DNA of 64,000 bases. Source: Loripinus fragilis (lineage: Eukaryota; Mollusca; Bivalvia; Lucinida; Lucinidae). The stretch spans positions 24,566,130 to 24,630,129 of the forward strand of contig OZ026520.1 in the NCBI GenBank assembly GCA_964019695.1. The letters are read 5' to 3'. The position numbers and the translations under genes were made by a program. The notes beneath the pieces were generated by a model. It was not told the DNA's origin and did no database searches. It saw nothing but the letters and a program-made list of their open reading frames with translations. Each line of letters begins with the position of its first letter. Position 1 is the first letter of the stretch. Of this stretch, positions 1 to 11,782 are shown piece after piece.

Positions 1-289
1 CTGTTGTTGTTGACTTTTTGTTTATTATAACTCCCATTGTGGGAGTCTGTAACTGTTCTATGTTTTGTTGTACGTTAACTTATGTCCATTGTAGTATTGC
101 AATCATCTTGATGGGGAAGAGAGAGCTGGTTGCTTTACTTAATTTGTCTTCCTGGTGTCTCGTGATGGTTGAACGGCTCTTCCTCGCGGTGCCATTGGGT
201 TGTCTGCGGTTTGTGATTGTGGTATTTCCTGATCATACTCACTTACTTTTTTTCATTTATATCCCCCTACAGTGCATTTAATTACAGGT

Positions 290-2166
290 AATCTGAATGT
301 AATTCCTGGCGCTAGAGTTCGTTATATTATTTCTAAAGGCCCTAAATATAGATTTCCCTCTAATATTGATTTCCCTAAATGTCGTAGATAGATCGCTGCT
401 TCATTAAATGACTACAGTAATCGTTGGTGTAAACGAGAAAATGTTAAACCTGATGCCTTGAAGGAATTGAAGATAAACATTTCTAAAATTATTGACACTC
501 GTATTTCATTTTATTCTCGTAATGCTCATCTTTTACCCCCAAAGCCTAAATCATCTTTTTGTCATCTTAAACAAGGTATCCAGAATTTTCATATGAAGTA
601 TGTTTTGGTTCCAGCAGATAAAGCCGCAAACAATGTTGTATATGTAGTTGTTTGACGATTGTATTATTATGATACTATGAAACGTGAGCTTATTGACACT
701 AATGCCTATAAATTGCAGGCTTCTTTGAGTGAGAGAGTTGTTGTCGACGGGCATGGTTGTCATACAGCCCTGTATTTTGGTGTCAAAACTAAAGAAAATC
801 AAGACAATGCTACTACGTTATACTGGTTACCTGAACTCCACAAAAACCTATAAAGCAAGATTTATTGCTAATTCTATTTCGACAACAAAAACTTTTCAAA
901 GATGTTAATCTCATGTCTTACTGCTTCAATAAGTACTGCAAAAAGGTATATGAAAGATACAGTAAGAATCTACTTTGGTCTATTAAAAATTCAGGTGATG
1001 TATTAGATAAACTTAAAGCTAGAGATTTCAACGTGACCAGTTTGTCTACATATGATTATTCTACTCTTTACACTACTTTACCCCAAAATTTAATTAAAGA
1101 TAAAGTTATTGATCTTATTGAAAAAAAACTTTCTATAGAGAAGGCTCTCCTTACCTTGCATGTAACAACAGAAAAGCATTTTTCACTTCGGAAAAGCCTA
1201 AAAAATATCATGCATGGTCTTGTCAAAATGTATGTGATGCGCTGTCCTTTTTGTTGGACAATATTTTTATACGATTTGGCACTAAGTTGTATAGACAAGT
1301 TGTAGGGATTCCAATGAGCACTAATTGTGCTCCCCTGGTTGCGGATTTATTCTTGTTTTGATATGAAAGGGACTTTATTATGTCTCTTTCTGATGATAAG
1401 CAGGCTGAAATTATTGAAGTTTTAAATACTACATCCAGATATTTGGATGATATTTTAAACATTAATAATATATATTTTGACAATATGGTAAGAAAAATAT
1501 ACCCTTCAGAGCTTCAACCTTATAAAGCAAATGCCTCTCATACTGAAGCCTCGTTTTGGGACTTGCATTTGTTCATTTCAAATGATATTGTTTCTACCAA
1601 AATTTATGATAAACGTGACGATTTTGATTTTGAAATTGTCAATTTCCCTTTTCTAGATGGTGATGTTCCTCGCTTTACATCCTATGGAGTTGATATTTCT
1701 CAACTCATCCGATTTGCTAGAGCATCTAGCCATGTTGCTGACTTCAACACTCGCAATAAACTGTTAACTCACAAACTTCTCAAACAAGGCTAATCGTATC
1801 ATAAACTTCGCAAAACATTTTCTAAATTTTACCACTGATACTATGATTTAAACTCTAAATATTGGACTTAAATCTCTCTTGCGCCAGGGGCTTTCAGACC
1901 CAGAATTTTATGGCGACTTAGTGTATAAATTAACGGAATTTGTTGGCTCTAATTATTTTTCAGCGCAGTTTATTAAAATAATTTCTCATTATAAAAAGAT
2001 TGGTTATAACATTGATGTATTGCAACAGACTGCATGCTTGGTGGTCAACCCAATCACGGTTGGCAACTTTGCTTTCCGTGATTGGGTTTTCCTAAATAAT
2101 TGCATGCCGAAGGATCGTACCTCAGATTCTATGACGGTTCCTGCATATAGACGTATCTATAGATGA
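290..2166 (+). pseudogene. Penelope-like reverse transcriptase, decayed
   Basis: Consecutive short ORFs in shifting frames read as one reverse transcriptase. Recognisable pieces in order are an N-terminal KYVLVPADKAANN block (about 595-640), WLPELHKN (about 825-850), STYDYSTLYTTLP (about 1045-1083, RT motif A region), GIPMSTNCAP (about 1308-1337), the SRYLDDI polymerase motif (about 1434-1455), and a C-terminal region with KRDDFDFEIVNFPF, FYGDLVYKL and TACLVVNP. Enzymes of this type copy their own RNA into DNA at the insertion site. At least four frameshifts or stops (near 390, 655, 853 and 1305-1360) show it is dead. I see no GIY-YIG endonuclease downstream, so it may belong to an endonuclease-deficient lineage or have lost that domain. 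The Penelope-like label rests on motif style remembered from related invertebrate elements and is moderately sure; the RT identity is firm. Confidence 0.8.
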
Positions 2167-2189
2167 GAGGGTTAGGGCTTGATGTTATG

Positions 2190-2665
2190 TCTCGGTTTAA
2201 CTGTTGGATTTCTTTTACTCTGGTATTCAGTTGTATATACTGTTGAGTCCTTATCTTTGTTTTATCACCTTTTTATAGCTTGATTTGAATTTAATAGGAA
2301 ATGATACATCGATAAGTTAGAGATCTTTCACGCGAAACAAACATCTATTTGTCTTGATCAACATCTGAAATATGGGTGAGATTGGTACCATACAACTAGT
2401 TTAAGCCCTCCAGTAAAAATATTTTTTACTGACCTATCCAAGGCAGTGTTTCTTTTGTAGATCATTTTTGCTATTTATGTTTCGTGTTTGTCATGCTTTA
2501 TTGTCTGTTCATTACAGCCTTGTGGATACCTGCTGGGAAAGGGCTAACCTCTTGGCACTCTAGTGTGTGATATTTATTTGTGTTTTGTCACTTTCCCATG
2601 TGGTGTCCTGGGCTAGGTGTGGTACTTAATTGTATCGCTTCCAAATCTTTGCCTTCTAAATTACT
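2190..2665 (+). mobile_element. 3' tail of the Penelope-like element, copy 1
   Basis: Noncoding tail directly after the RT relic, beginning near CTGTTGGATTTCTTTT and ending near ATCTTTGCCTTC. The same block, clearly alignable over about 470 bp, recurs at 20310-20785 and 35725-36215, and in part at 36311-36560. This identifies it as the 3' untranslated end of the element, and the other copies as 5'-truncated insertions. A hairpin-like AGTAAAAATATTTTTTACT lies near 2412-2430 and is conserved in shorter form in the other copies. Confidence 0.7.
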
Positions 2666-2689
2666 TGGATGAGGATTAGTTAAGAATAT

Positions 2690-4490
2690 TTACATTTAAC
2701 AGGATAATTTACTAAATTGTCTTGTTTAAATGTGAAACTATTATTTTCTATGTCCTTTTATCTATGTTTTAGTATTATACATTTTAGAAAATATTGAAAA
2801 AAGTTTATTTATGACATCTGTAACAAAGGTCCATCAGCTTGGTAATCAGCAATGAATTAATTCCTAAGATTAAGGCTCCAGAGACTAAAGACTTTTAGGA
2901 AAACATGTGAAAAATGTTCATTTTTTCTGAAATATCATCCCTTACATCAAGGTCAATGCCCTTGCTCTTTTATTATGCCAAGTGATATATGTTACAGCCT
3001 TTAACAAGTGATCTGGTCTTGTTGTTAAATCTGCAGAATCTTATTTATTTTATGAGCAAGACAATCCCAAATATGTAAGGATAGCCAGCAGCAGCAAATA
3101 GTTTCATATATTTTTACTTAAATAATACCTTTCAAAATTGGCTCCTTAAAACTGGTTGTACGGTTGTTTAATGGCTTGGTTAAGACAATATATTTAAGAT
3201 AGAAACACGTATTTTGGTTTCTCAAAAGGCCAAATAAGTATGTTAGCATAGCAAGATCAAAAGCATTTTGAAAAATGCACCGATCAGATGTAAAAGTAAA
3301 TTATATTGGTCACAATTACCATTTTAATGGGTAATTTAATTAAAGTAACACACATAACACCTTTGGAAGCCGATATTTTGTTCCAAACGTTTTCATGTGT
3401 AGCTTAGGTATCCAGCATGCAGACTATATGAGTAATTGAAATAATTAGACAGTTAAATGCCTTCTTTCTGTAGCAGAAACGTTTATTTTAATTTTCTTAA
3501 TTTGATATGGTAACATATGTAACAGGCTGTTACAGACTAAGGCCCCAGCGTACAGAGTGCAAACATCTCTTTTTGACGCAGCTATGATTGTTTCTCAAGA
3601 TAGGATATGTCTCAAAATTATATTTATTGTCAATGCGTTCTCAGCCATCAGTCTATTTCTGTCGCGTCTTTATGTCCGTCGTTAGATTTACACATCTCCT
3701 GAACCATAAGTAGGATTGAGCGGAAACTTTATTTGAGGAAGCAGGGCAACCTGAAGATTCAGAGTAACTCACCCCCTTTCCAATAATTTCGGTCGTTACT
3801 TGCATTTAATCGGGCCAATTTGATATATATTGACTGCTACTTCTGGTTACAGTACTGTGGCAGCCGCGATTGCTTTTTACCATTCTGCTACTGTTTTAAG
3901 CATACCACAATGTTCTAGAGAAAAGAAAAGTTCAAAACAAAAATAATTATCATATTTGACACATTTAATGTCTTCTTACACGTCTATCCAAATTATACTG
4001 CAATGTAAAAAGGGGGCCTATGCCTGTTATGTACATGTAGCTCCGAGCTTTCACATATTATTTCCACCGATAAAAGGTAGATCGATGCACGTCACAACCA
4101 CGATCTCTATATATGTCAATTAAAATGATGCCCAACACTATGGACCGCCAAGGCTGTCTGATGGTATGAAATCCAGTTGTGTGATGCATTTATTCGCTAA
4201 TGTGCTGCTCATATGCCATTATAAAATCACTGGTTGTTTTGCATTTGACGAGGGATGTTTCGAAAGTTCTGAACTTTACCTCAAAGCTTTTTCCAGTGAT
4301 ACTTTTGAGAGACATGCTATGTACCATTCAAAAGAACTATATTTTGCCTTGAAAATGATGCTAAAGTATTATTGCTGTAGCGATTCCTTTAATAGTTACA
4401 GCATGTTATATATCGCCTACTCCATACCACTGGCCTGAACTATAATCATTTTGTGAATCGGAATCTTTCATGCCGTGCATTTATATAAAC
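2690..4490. other. no recognisable gene
   Basis: AT-rich sequence without a convincing gene. A 90-codon ORF at 4166-4438 has no motif I recognise and no splice-site support, so I treat it as chance. No repeat family shared with the rest of the window was seen here. Confidence 0.4.
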
Positions 4491-5228
4491 ACATATACTG
4501 AACTACTAAAGAAACCTGACACTTATTACTTGCTTCAAACTCGTAAATAACAAATCATAGAGCTAAGCCAATATGCTTATTTTAATAGCTAGACTTTAGA
4601 AAGTATTCTTCGAAAAAATGTATTTATCAAATATAGAACATACCGTCACGACGTCAAAAATGCCGTTTTTATCACTTTTGCCTCGGGAGTGTTTGTCTAG
4701 ATATTTTTTGAAAACTTCTTTTATGTTTGCAAGGCCAATACCAATACAGAAAAAAGTGCATTTTAAGAATTTGCAATTTCTTGCTGTGACGTATGATATG
4801 GGGATTTTAAATTGTGATTTTGACGTTGTCTAAACGGCAGCGATTTTTTCCTTTGTTTAAGCAATTTCTAGAAACTGAAATGACTTGGGGTCAACCAATC
4901 ATTGTAAGAGAATGCATTTTCAAGAATCAGAACTTATGTTTTGCGTCTCGTTAAAGGGTAAAAGCGAAATAAACCAAATTTAACGTCAATTAAGAAACAA
5001 CGTGAACTATGGTTAATAACAAGTTATTTTTGTCAACGTATGTCGCCGTTTAGTGTGTGCTGTCTACTTTGTTATAGTGCCAATTAGTTATAGTCTGCCA
5101 AAATTGACCTTAGACTGATTAATTTTCGCCAAAATCTTCGTGATATTCGTGCGTTTTCGTGGAGTACTCCGACCTTGGGCACGCTTTTACAGAGAATATG
5201 AAGATGATGTCAATTCGTTTATGCAAAT

Positions 5229-5302
5229 GGTCTGATAGCCTAGTGGTTAGTTGACGATTTACAAATCAGGCATACCTGGATCGAAACTTGGAAGGACCAT
5301 TT
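5229..5302 (+). promoter_or_regulatory. tRNA-like module with Pol III A/B-box-like motifs
   Basis: TAGCCTAGTGG (5236-5246) fits the A-box consensus. GGATCGAAACT (5278-5288) is a degraded B box at normal spacing. The cloverleaf is poor, so this is not a working tRNA gene. It faces inward within the 4.5-kb TIR element, opposite the module at 5799-5860. Confidence 0.5.
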
Positions 5303-5798
5303 TTTCTATATAATTGTCAAATTGCTTTCTTTTTTAAATCAATATTTTTCGTATATTTTACATCATCTTGTGATGAGCTTTACATCTCTCATTTGTATTT
5401 AGCCGGTTTTGTATTTATTGTTCCCTAAGTTCCCCACTCTTTCCTTGTCAGCTGATAACATTTGCAAATAGTTTAGACCCAGTTCAGTACCAACAGAACG
5501 TATGTTCTTATCTGGATACAGACCATTATGCACACTGATAGTGTTCATGTAAGAAGTTAAAGTTGAAAAAGTTAATTTTGATTAAAAGTCAGCAGATGAT
5601 AACAAAAGTCTCAAAAATATTCAGCGTGCAAAGAGTTAATCACATGTAGGTTTATTGCAATTACTAACGGTGCTGTATTTGTTACATAAACGCATGCCAA
5701 ATTCAAATAAATATATCCAGTTGTGCACAGAATCAAGAATAAAGTCAAAGAAACTAGCAAATCGAAAAAAGTGAAAAAGAAAATACTTAAATGCTACT

Positions 5799-5865
5799 GG
5801 ACTCGAACCCACATCTTTTGAGTGATAAAAACACTCGACTATCCACTAGGCTATCCAGGAATTGT
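5799..5865 (-). promoter_or_regulatory. tRNA-like module with Pol III A/B boxes (minus strand)
   Basis: On the minus strand TAGCCTAGTGG (5844-5854) is followed by GGTTCGAGTCC (5799-5809), a perfect B-box match. A five-pair anticodon-type stem GAGTG/CACTC encloses a seven-base TTTTTAT loop. The acceptor and T stems are not both formable, so this is a tRNA-derived promoter-like relic. It faces the plus-strand module at 5229. Confidence 0.6.
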
Positions 5866-6975
5866 GAATATTTTCATTCAGATTAATTTAGTAATTGCAC
5901 AACAATCTAAAGCGCACTTTTTACGAAGATTCATGAAGACTGAGTATAAGGTCATTGAATATTCATATGTCTCGGGTCAATTTTGACAAACAATACACTT
6001 CACTTTAATCGCGTTTGAATTTCAAGCTTTGCAGTATACACATATCAGCATGTAATTGTAACGATTGACGTCACTAAATGGACATAGGTGGTAGCTACGG
6101 AGTTCAAAAGGACAAAAAAAAATTGTCGAAATGCATTCCAAACATCGTACAAAGTGAAAAAAGATTTTAAAAGGACTGCGCTTTTTAAAAGCTCACTAAA
6201 CGCTGATAACGTAAAATTGACGTTAAGAAAATGAAAATAGGCTTTGGGGTTGAACAATGCATGCATGCTTTATTTGAATGCCCAGAAGATGTCAACGAAA
6301 TAACAAAGGATCACACTAAAGCGGTTTCTGGTGAATTTTGCATGATTTCTTTGTTCTTGTACAAATTGATTTTAGGGGTTACGTGACGTTTTGATAGTTG
6401 ACCTCTGAAATTAGTTCAACTTTTCAAATAATATAAGTGCATCTTAGCCTACCATTGTTCAACTTTACGCAATGGAAAGACAAGTGTGCATCACATTCGT
6501 TTACTACCAAAAAATTGACACACAGCATGTGTCAGGTTTCTTTAGTAGTTAAGTATAGTTAAAACTGCATTGTACTTATATTCTTGACTACTTATTTTGT
6601 CCATTCAAATGTAATAATGGAGACAGCTTCTTCCGTTTCAATATTGAGGGCCATATTTAGGGCACAATGCGCTGATCTTATGATGCCATTGAAATTGATA
6701 ACCTTCTCATTTTGAATACATTGCAGAATTTTCATTTCAGAGAACATTTTATTTTTGACTATCCAGTTGGACTCAAAACATGTCAAACCTAATATGGGCA
6801 AAAGAATAAGACCAATATTATTTTAATAACAAAATATTCTAATTTTAATTTGAATATTGTAAAAAAAATAAAAAAAATAACTGATTTAAATAAGTATTTT
6901 CATATTTGTTATTGATTTCAGACGTATATTTTGAGTTCAATTTTAACCTATAATGTCATCGTTTTACGATAAAGT

Positions 6976-7375
6976 GCACATTTAGACAATTGATTGAGCT
7001 TTAAGATATGCACACGCAAACATTGCACATTTAGACATTTGATTGAGCTTTAAGATATGCACACGCAAACATTGCACATTTAGACAATTGATTGAGCTTT
7101 AAGATATGCACACGCAAACATTGCACATTTAGACAATTGATTGAGCTTTAAGATATGCACACGCAAACATTGCACATTTAGACAATTGATTGAGCTTTAA
7201 GATATGCACACGCAAACATTGCACATTTAGACAATTGATTGAGCTTTAAGATATGCACACGCAAACATTGCACATTTAGACAATTGATTGAGTTTTATTT
7301 AAGATATCCACATGCAAACTTTGCACATTTAGACAATTGATTGAGTTTTATTTAAGATATCCACATGCAAACATC
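6976..7375 (+). repeat. 49-bp tandem repeat, about eight units
   Basis: Units begin GCACATTTAGACAATTGATT and contain GATATGCACACGCAAACATT. Six near-identical 49-bp copies start at about 6976, 7025, 7074, 7123, 7172 and 7221. Two longer variants (about 53 bp) follow, with a TTTTATTTAAGATATCCACA insertion-substitution. Copies differ by only one or two bases, so expansion is recent. There are no unique spacers, so it is not a CRISPR. Confidence 0.95.
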
Positions 7376-8110
7376 GCGTACCCACCAATATTGACCTGCT
7401 ATGTGGACTCATTTTGATTTTCTTATGTGTTTACTGTCTCCGACGATTCAGGCTGATCATAACTGCTTCAGACATCAGTCAGCTCATCTAGCAGTTGTCT
7501 CATTAATACAGTCATTGCGCCAGTAAACACTTTGAGTGGCAGATTTTATCCAGAATTTGCTAATACCTGGCAGTTGCATAGCAGAACTTTAGAGGGCCTA
7601 GCCAACTCAGTTTTTTATGGAATTTTCGCCACTTTTACAGGACATATTGGCTGACAAATGAACTTTGAGCAGCAATGAAAACAAATGCTTTAGACTGCTC
7701 TTGCCCGAATCGTGGGGTATCTAATGTGCACGATCTGCTTGTTAAGCCAGTCTTTTGAGGGTAAGGCTATTTCGTGGTAGATTTATAGTAGCACCTTCAA
7801 ATTACATAAAAATAAATATATTTTATTTCTTATTTGGTACAATTTTCAGGCATGTGACATTGCTGGTTAGATATCACGCCAGTTTCAGAACTTTTGAAAC
7901 ACCCCTCGTATTATGCACTAATGGCATTACTTTATGCGTAAACTTTATTATAGCATGAGTGTTCGTCTTCATGTAGTGCAGCATGTTATATATATTATTA
8001 CAAGGTCACATTATATGATGACATCTTATATTATGTGAGTTTCTTATCATATGGGGTTCGAGCTCACGCAGGGTCTCATTGAGATATTCCCTAATAGTAC
8101 CCCAACAAAT
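7376..8110. other. no recognisable gene
   Basis: Nothing supported here. A 67-codon ORF at 7755-7958 has no recognisable motif. Confidence 0.4.
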
Positions 8111-8346
8111 GAGCCGCTACATGAGATTTCCAACAATGTGACATTTTGACAATGGCAGACTCAGACGAGCCTGTACAGCCTCCTTTTAAGCTTAGAAACT
8201 CCAAATGCTGTTTGGTCAGTAGCTAACAGTCATAGAATATTCATGCGACTAGCAAAGGATCTGATCAGACTGCGCTTATGCACAGGCTGGTCTGAGTCTT
8301 TGCTGGTCGCACATCCCACATTGTTGGAAATCTCATGTCACGGCTC
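8111..8346. mobile_element. GAGCCG-end MITE, copy a
   Basis: A 236-bp element with inverted ends GAGCCGCTACATGAGATTTC and the complement of GAAATCTCATGTCACGGCTC. A central hairpin contains CTGATCAGACTGCGC and GCACAGGCTGGTCTGA. Other copies lie at 9634-9848, 26652-26886 and 34580-34815. It has no coding capacity. Confidence 0.85.
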
Positions 8347-8721
8347 CAATGTTCATTGTCTGAAGAAATAACCAGCCTAGCAAGATTCATGTCTGGTTAG
8401 AACCTACAAAGACATAAAGGCTGTTTCCCTGCAATCTTAACATTTTTTCTGTAATACCAGCAAACGTTTTGGCTAATTATCAGCCAGGAAAGTATATTGA
8501 ATCACCCCTGTCCTCCATCCTTTCTAAAGTTGCCTCGCTCGCAGTCTGTTCTAAGGCAGTGATAATGGTGTTGTAAAATCATTGTCATTGTGTGTTCAGT
8601 AAAACTTGTCTTAAGCGATCACTCAAAACTAACGAAACAACGATCTTAATGACAAAGGGTTTGTCTAAACTCATGTGGTTTGAAAAGTAGCAGGTTTATC
8701 AAAAGGATTTCAAAGGATTAC

Positions 8722-8892
8722 CTTGCAAGGAGAGCTATATTCGGCGAAGAACATGACATGCTTCGAGTATAGCTACTATCTGATAGGGTAGCTATATTCG
8801 TACGAATGCAGAGAGATACGCAGTTATTGTAGCTGTTTTCGTAGGCTTCCTTCGAAAACAGCTACGGAATAGCTCTACTCGAAGAATGCCTT
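8722..8892. repeat. nested inverted repeats around TAGCTATATTCG
   Basis: Several overlapping palindromes. GTAGCTGTTTTCG pairs with CGAAAACAGCTAC (about 8839-8877). GAGCTATATTCG and GTAGCTATATTCG face CGAGTATAGCTAC and CGGAATAGCTC. It looks like a degraded fold-back or MITE; no family name is recognised. Confidence 0.6.
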
Positions 8893-9301
8893 ATTCCGTA
8901 CAACACATCGTGTACTAGACTGGCAAGAGTCCACTAAATGTATACAATTACATTTATAATTATATTGACCTATGAAAAAAAATCATCTTATAAAAGGTCT
9001 ATCCCCTCTGATAGTCAAATTTAGTGATGTCCAAGCTAAGAACTACTCCAAGTAAAGTTTTGTAAATTGCTATCTTAGAGAGATAATCAGTTTCACCACC
9101 CAAAAAAATGACATAAGAGACTTAGGCCAGTCTAAGCTTGTTCCTATATTTCACATACAAGACAAAATACCATTTTCATATTTGGGCTAGCACACAAGAT
9201 TTTGGTAATTATCGCATACGTGCAAGTGCCTCTAATAAATGCCCATGTTGGCGTATCCATCAGGGCTAGCATTTAAAAATTTGGTCAGATTCTTGTGTAT
9301 G
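8893..9301. other. no recognisable gene
   Basis: Nothing supported before the hairpin at 9302. Small ORFs overlapping 9232-9510 on both strands are chance products of the inverted repeat there. Confidence 0.4.
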
Positions 9302-9365
9302 CGAGCAGCGAAGGCTCTGGTGAGTCTGCGCATATGCACAAACTCGTCAGAGCCCTCGTTGCTCG
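9302..9365. repeat. long imperfect hairpin (CGAGCAGCGAAGGCTCTGG type)
   Basis: The arm CGAGCAGCGAAGGCTCTGG pairs with the complement of CAGAGCCCTCGTTGCTCG around a CATATG apex. A related diverged hairpin with the same CATATG apex is at 17443-17510, which indicates a dispersed family. Confidence 0.7.
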
Positions 9366-9633
9366 ATAACGCCATTAGTACAAAAACCTCGTGTGCTCGC
9401 CAATTTATTATAGAACCAACAACAGTCAATGCAGTGAAATATAACTGAACATTGTGTAGAACATGTAGAACGGAACAAAAAAAAGCGGCATTAAATAAGT
9501 GAAATATCACAAATTATTGAGATGTGAATGAACACCAAGTTTGTTGATATCTTGAGACATTGTGAGATTCTGAGATTCTATCTGGTCCTTCATCATCGCC
9601 TACAAAAACAAAAATAAAAAAATAAAATTGATT

Positions 9634-9848
9634 GAGCAGCGACATGTGATTTCCAAAAATGTGGCATTTTGATAAGTGTATACTTAGACGAGCGTGTACA
9701 GCCTCCTTTTAAGATTTTAATGATGTTCGATCAGTAGCTGAACGGTCGTAGAATATTCAAGCGACTTGCAAAGGCTCTTATGAGCAGGCTGATCCGAGGC
9801 TTTGCTGGTCACACATCCCACATTGTTGTAAATCTCAAGTCGTGGCTC
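9634..9848. mobile_element. GAGCCG-end MITE, copy b
   Basis: Ends GAGCAGCGACATGTGATTTC and the complement of AAATCTCAAGTCGTGGCTC. It is internally shortened relative to copy a: the plus-strand half of the central hairpin is partly missing. Confidence 0.8.
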
Positions 9849-9907
9849 GACTCATATGAACATGAAAGGGTATTTCTATACATAGTGTATTCATCGCATT
9901 TTATGTA

Positions 9908-10192
9908 GGCGGAGGGTAAGTTGAAAGTGACGCCAAAGCATGTGTTGGTAATAAGACATTGTCCATTGTTGTAGATTCGCTAATAGTTTGCAGATTTTTA
10001 TTTTATCATTTCAATTTGTTCAATTTCAATTACTCATGCTAATCTTCTCAAGTGAAGGTTTTGTCGGTATTTACCTTGCGACATAGTGAATCGCAACCCT
10101 TGGTAGGACTGGATACTTTTGGCTTAGCGCATGAGTAAGATGGTAAACCACTGTGCTGATGTTTTGTTGTCACTTTCAACTTATCCTCCACC
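9908..10192. mobile_element. 285-bp TIR element
   Basis: The left end GGCGGAGGGTAAGTTGAAAG(TGAC) and the complement of the right end, GGTGGAGGATAAGTTGAAAG(TGAC), match at about 22 of 24 positions. No coding sequence and no other copy in the window. Confidence 0.65.
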
Positions 10193-11024
10193 TCTCGGGG
10201 GTGGGGGGGATAATTTTGGTACGGTTGTGCTAGCCAGTTTTTTGAAACCTACCCCAATCATATACTTGGTCTTCGATAAAAAATGACCTATTCATATACT
10301 TGATTGAACAAAATGTTTACATATTCATATACTGTTCTTTGATGTTTATATACCCTCTTTGCAGTCTGTAAACAATGTTTACAAATAAATATTGCAATTT
10401 TGGTTTCTGAGCTGAATATCTGAGCAAAAATATGAGCATTTTCGAACAGGGATGTCAGAAAACGGCACCATTCATATAACAATGATGAAAAGCTGGGTCA
10501 GTTATATACTTTTTCTTAGAAAAAGGGGCCTTATCGTATACCTGGCAGCGCTGAAACAGGGGGCTATTCGGCACGCACATCCGTACTATGTCATAATTAT
10601 ATAGGTAGTTACCCCCCCCCCCCCCCCCCGAGCTTCATCTACAGTACCAATGGGAACAAACTTTCTGTTTCCTGTTTTTTTTAAGCAGTATTTATAAAAT
10701 TCGACGGCACACTTATTGACATTTTAACACTGATGTCGTTTTTAAAATGATATTATGCTGGACAGTTTAGGTCAAATTGGTGATTGAAACGTTGTTTTTC
10801 GCAATCAGGAACACAGGTCGTCTAAACGGTTACGTTCATCTTGCCACCAATCCGTTGTGACTACTGACAACATTTTGTCAACCTTTTTTACATTCGACTT
10901 GACACTATTTGACACTATTTGACACTATTTTAGAAGCCGCTCCACCATGTGCCACAAGACAAACAGTGTAAAATCATTTTCTACATGTATGAATAACTAG
11001 CCTTAATGGAGTCGGTTCTGAAAC
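10193..11024. other. low-complexity and unannotated sequence
   Basis: Contains repeated CATATACTT/TTCATATAC phrases (10255-10510), a C-homopolymer of about 16 bases (10613-10630) and three tandem TTTGACACTA decamers (about 10897-10931). No gene is supported. Confidence 0.5.
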
Positions 11025-11323
11025 CATGCGCGGATCCAGAAAGTTTGTCAGAGGGGGTCTAAATTTGATAAAAAAATTAATTGATGAGGGGATAGAGGAC
11101 CTAAATACCGCTATAAATGGGCCATCATCGACCTGCCAGCGAAACGCCATTGAAATGGCGATTCGCTGGCGGGCAGATGGTGGCACAACATTGAATACTT
11201 GCTTGGTAGCTTCGCGCTTTTCAGTGGGTCCGGACCAGTATTACAAAGAAACCCTATATTTTTGTAATTGTGCAGGGGGGGGGGCGGCCCCCTGACCCCC
11301 CCCCCCCTCTAGATCCGCCCATG
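11025..11323. mobile_element. GCGGATCC-end MITE, copy A
   Basis: The left terminus CATGCGCGGATCCAG and the right terminus CTCTAGATCCGCCCATG form TIRs. The flanks TGAAAC/AGAAAC look like a 5-6-bp target duplication. The interior holds a long hairpin: GGGCCATCATCGACCTGCC, then GCGAAACGCCATTG facing AATGGCGATTCGC, then GGCGGGCAGATGGTGG (about 11119-11183). ORFs crossing it are hairpin artefacts. Confidence 0.85.
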
Positions 11324-11339
11324 AGAAACTGATGTGAAA

Positions 11340-11782
11340 TACTGATATATCATATAAATTATTCTCTTTAGTTATGTCTGAATATAAGCATGTACGGAAA
11401 CGTAATCTACGAGAGAGGTGACAATCTTCTGTCAGGTAATGCTCATCGATTTTTGTATTTCCATCTAAATTTAATGAAATTTAATTAAAGTAATTAGCAC
11501 TATCTATTTCTCTCACACTCGGAGAAATCTTGAATTTCTAAGCGAAACATGAGATTGAAATGGCTAGCAACAACACGCAGCTCTGCAACCACACTACTAC
11601 ATACCAGGTCACAATACCACCCAGTTGCACCACACTGCGTAAGATAACATATAATTTCACACAAAACCATATGACACACTCCAAACGAACCCATACATTA
11701 CAGACAACGCAAGCTTACACGCAACCAGATCACAACCTAACCATTCTATACCATATAATATGTATCCAGATACACAACACAA
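11340..11782. other. strand-biased CA-rich sequence
   Basis: From about 11560 to 11780 the plus strand is strongly A/C-biased (repeated ACCACAC/ACAATACCAC phrases). It resembles a second A/C-rich block at 14820-15015. No gene is supported. Confidence 0.5.

Larger units (their letters stand above)
4496..6555. mobile_element. 2.06-kb TA-flanked TIR element carrying two tRNA-like modules
   Basis: The left end TACTGAACTACTAAAGAAAC and the reverse complement of the right end TACTTAACTACTAAAGAAAC match over about 27 bp, including the following CTGACAC. Both ends are flanked by TA, as expected for the IS630/Tc1/mariner superfamily. No transposase is visible: the longest ORFs are about 70 codons and match nothing known to me. 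The element is therefore non-autonomous. Inside are two tRNA-like sequences in convergent orientation (5236-5288 plus, 5799-5854 minus). A 235-bp deletion derivative sharing both ends lies at 13389-13623. Confidence 0.8.

Noticed and set aside
1..2166. intact Penelope element with endonuclease
   Set aside because: Several frameshifts and stops, and no GIY-YIG motif before the conserved 3' tail.
6976..7375. CRISPR-like array
   Set aside because: Direct tandem units with no variable spacers, in a eukaryotic context.
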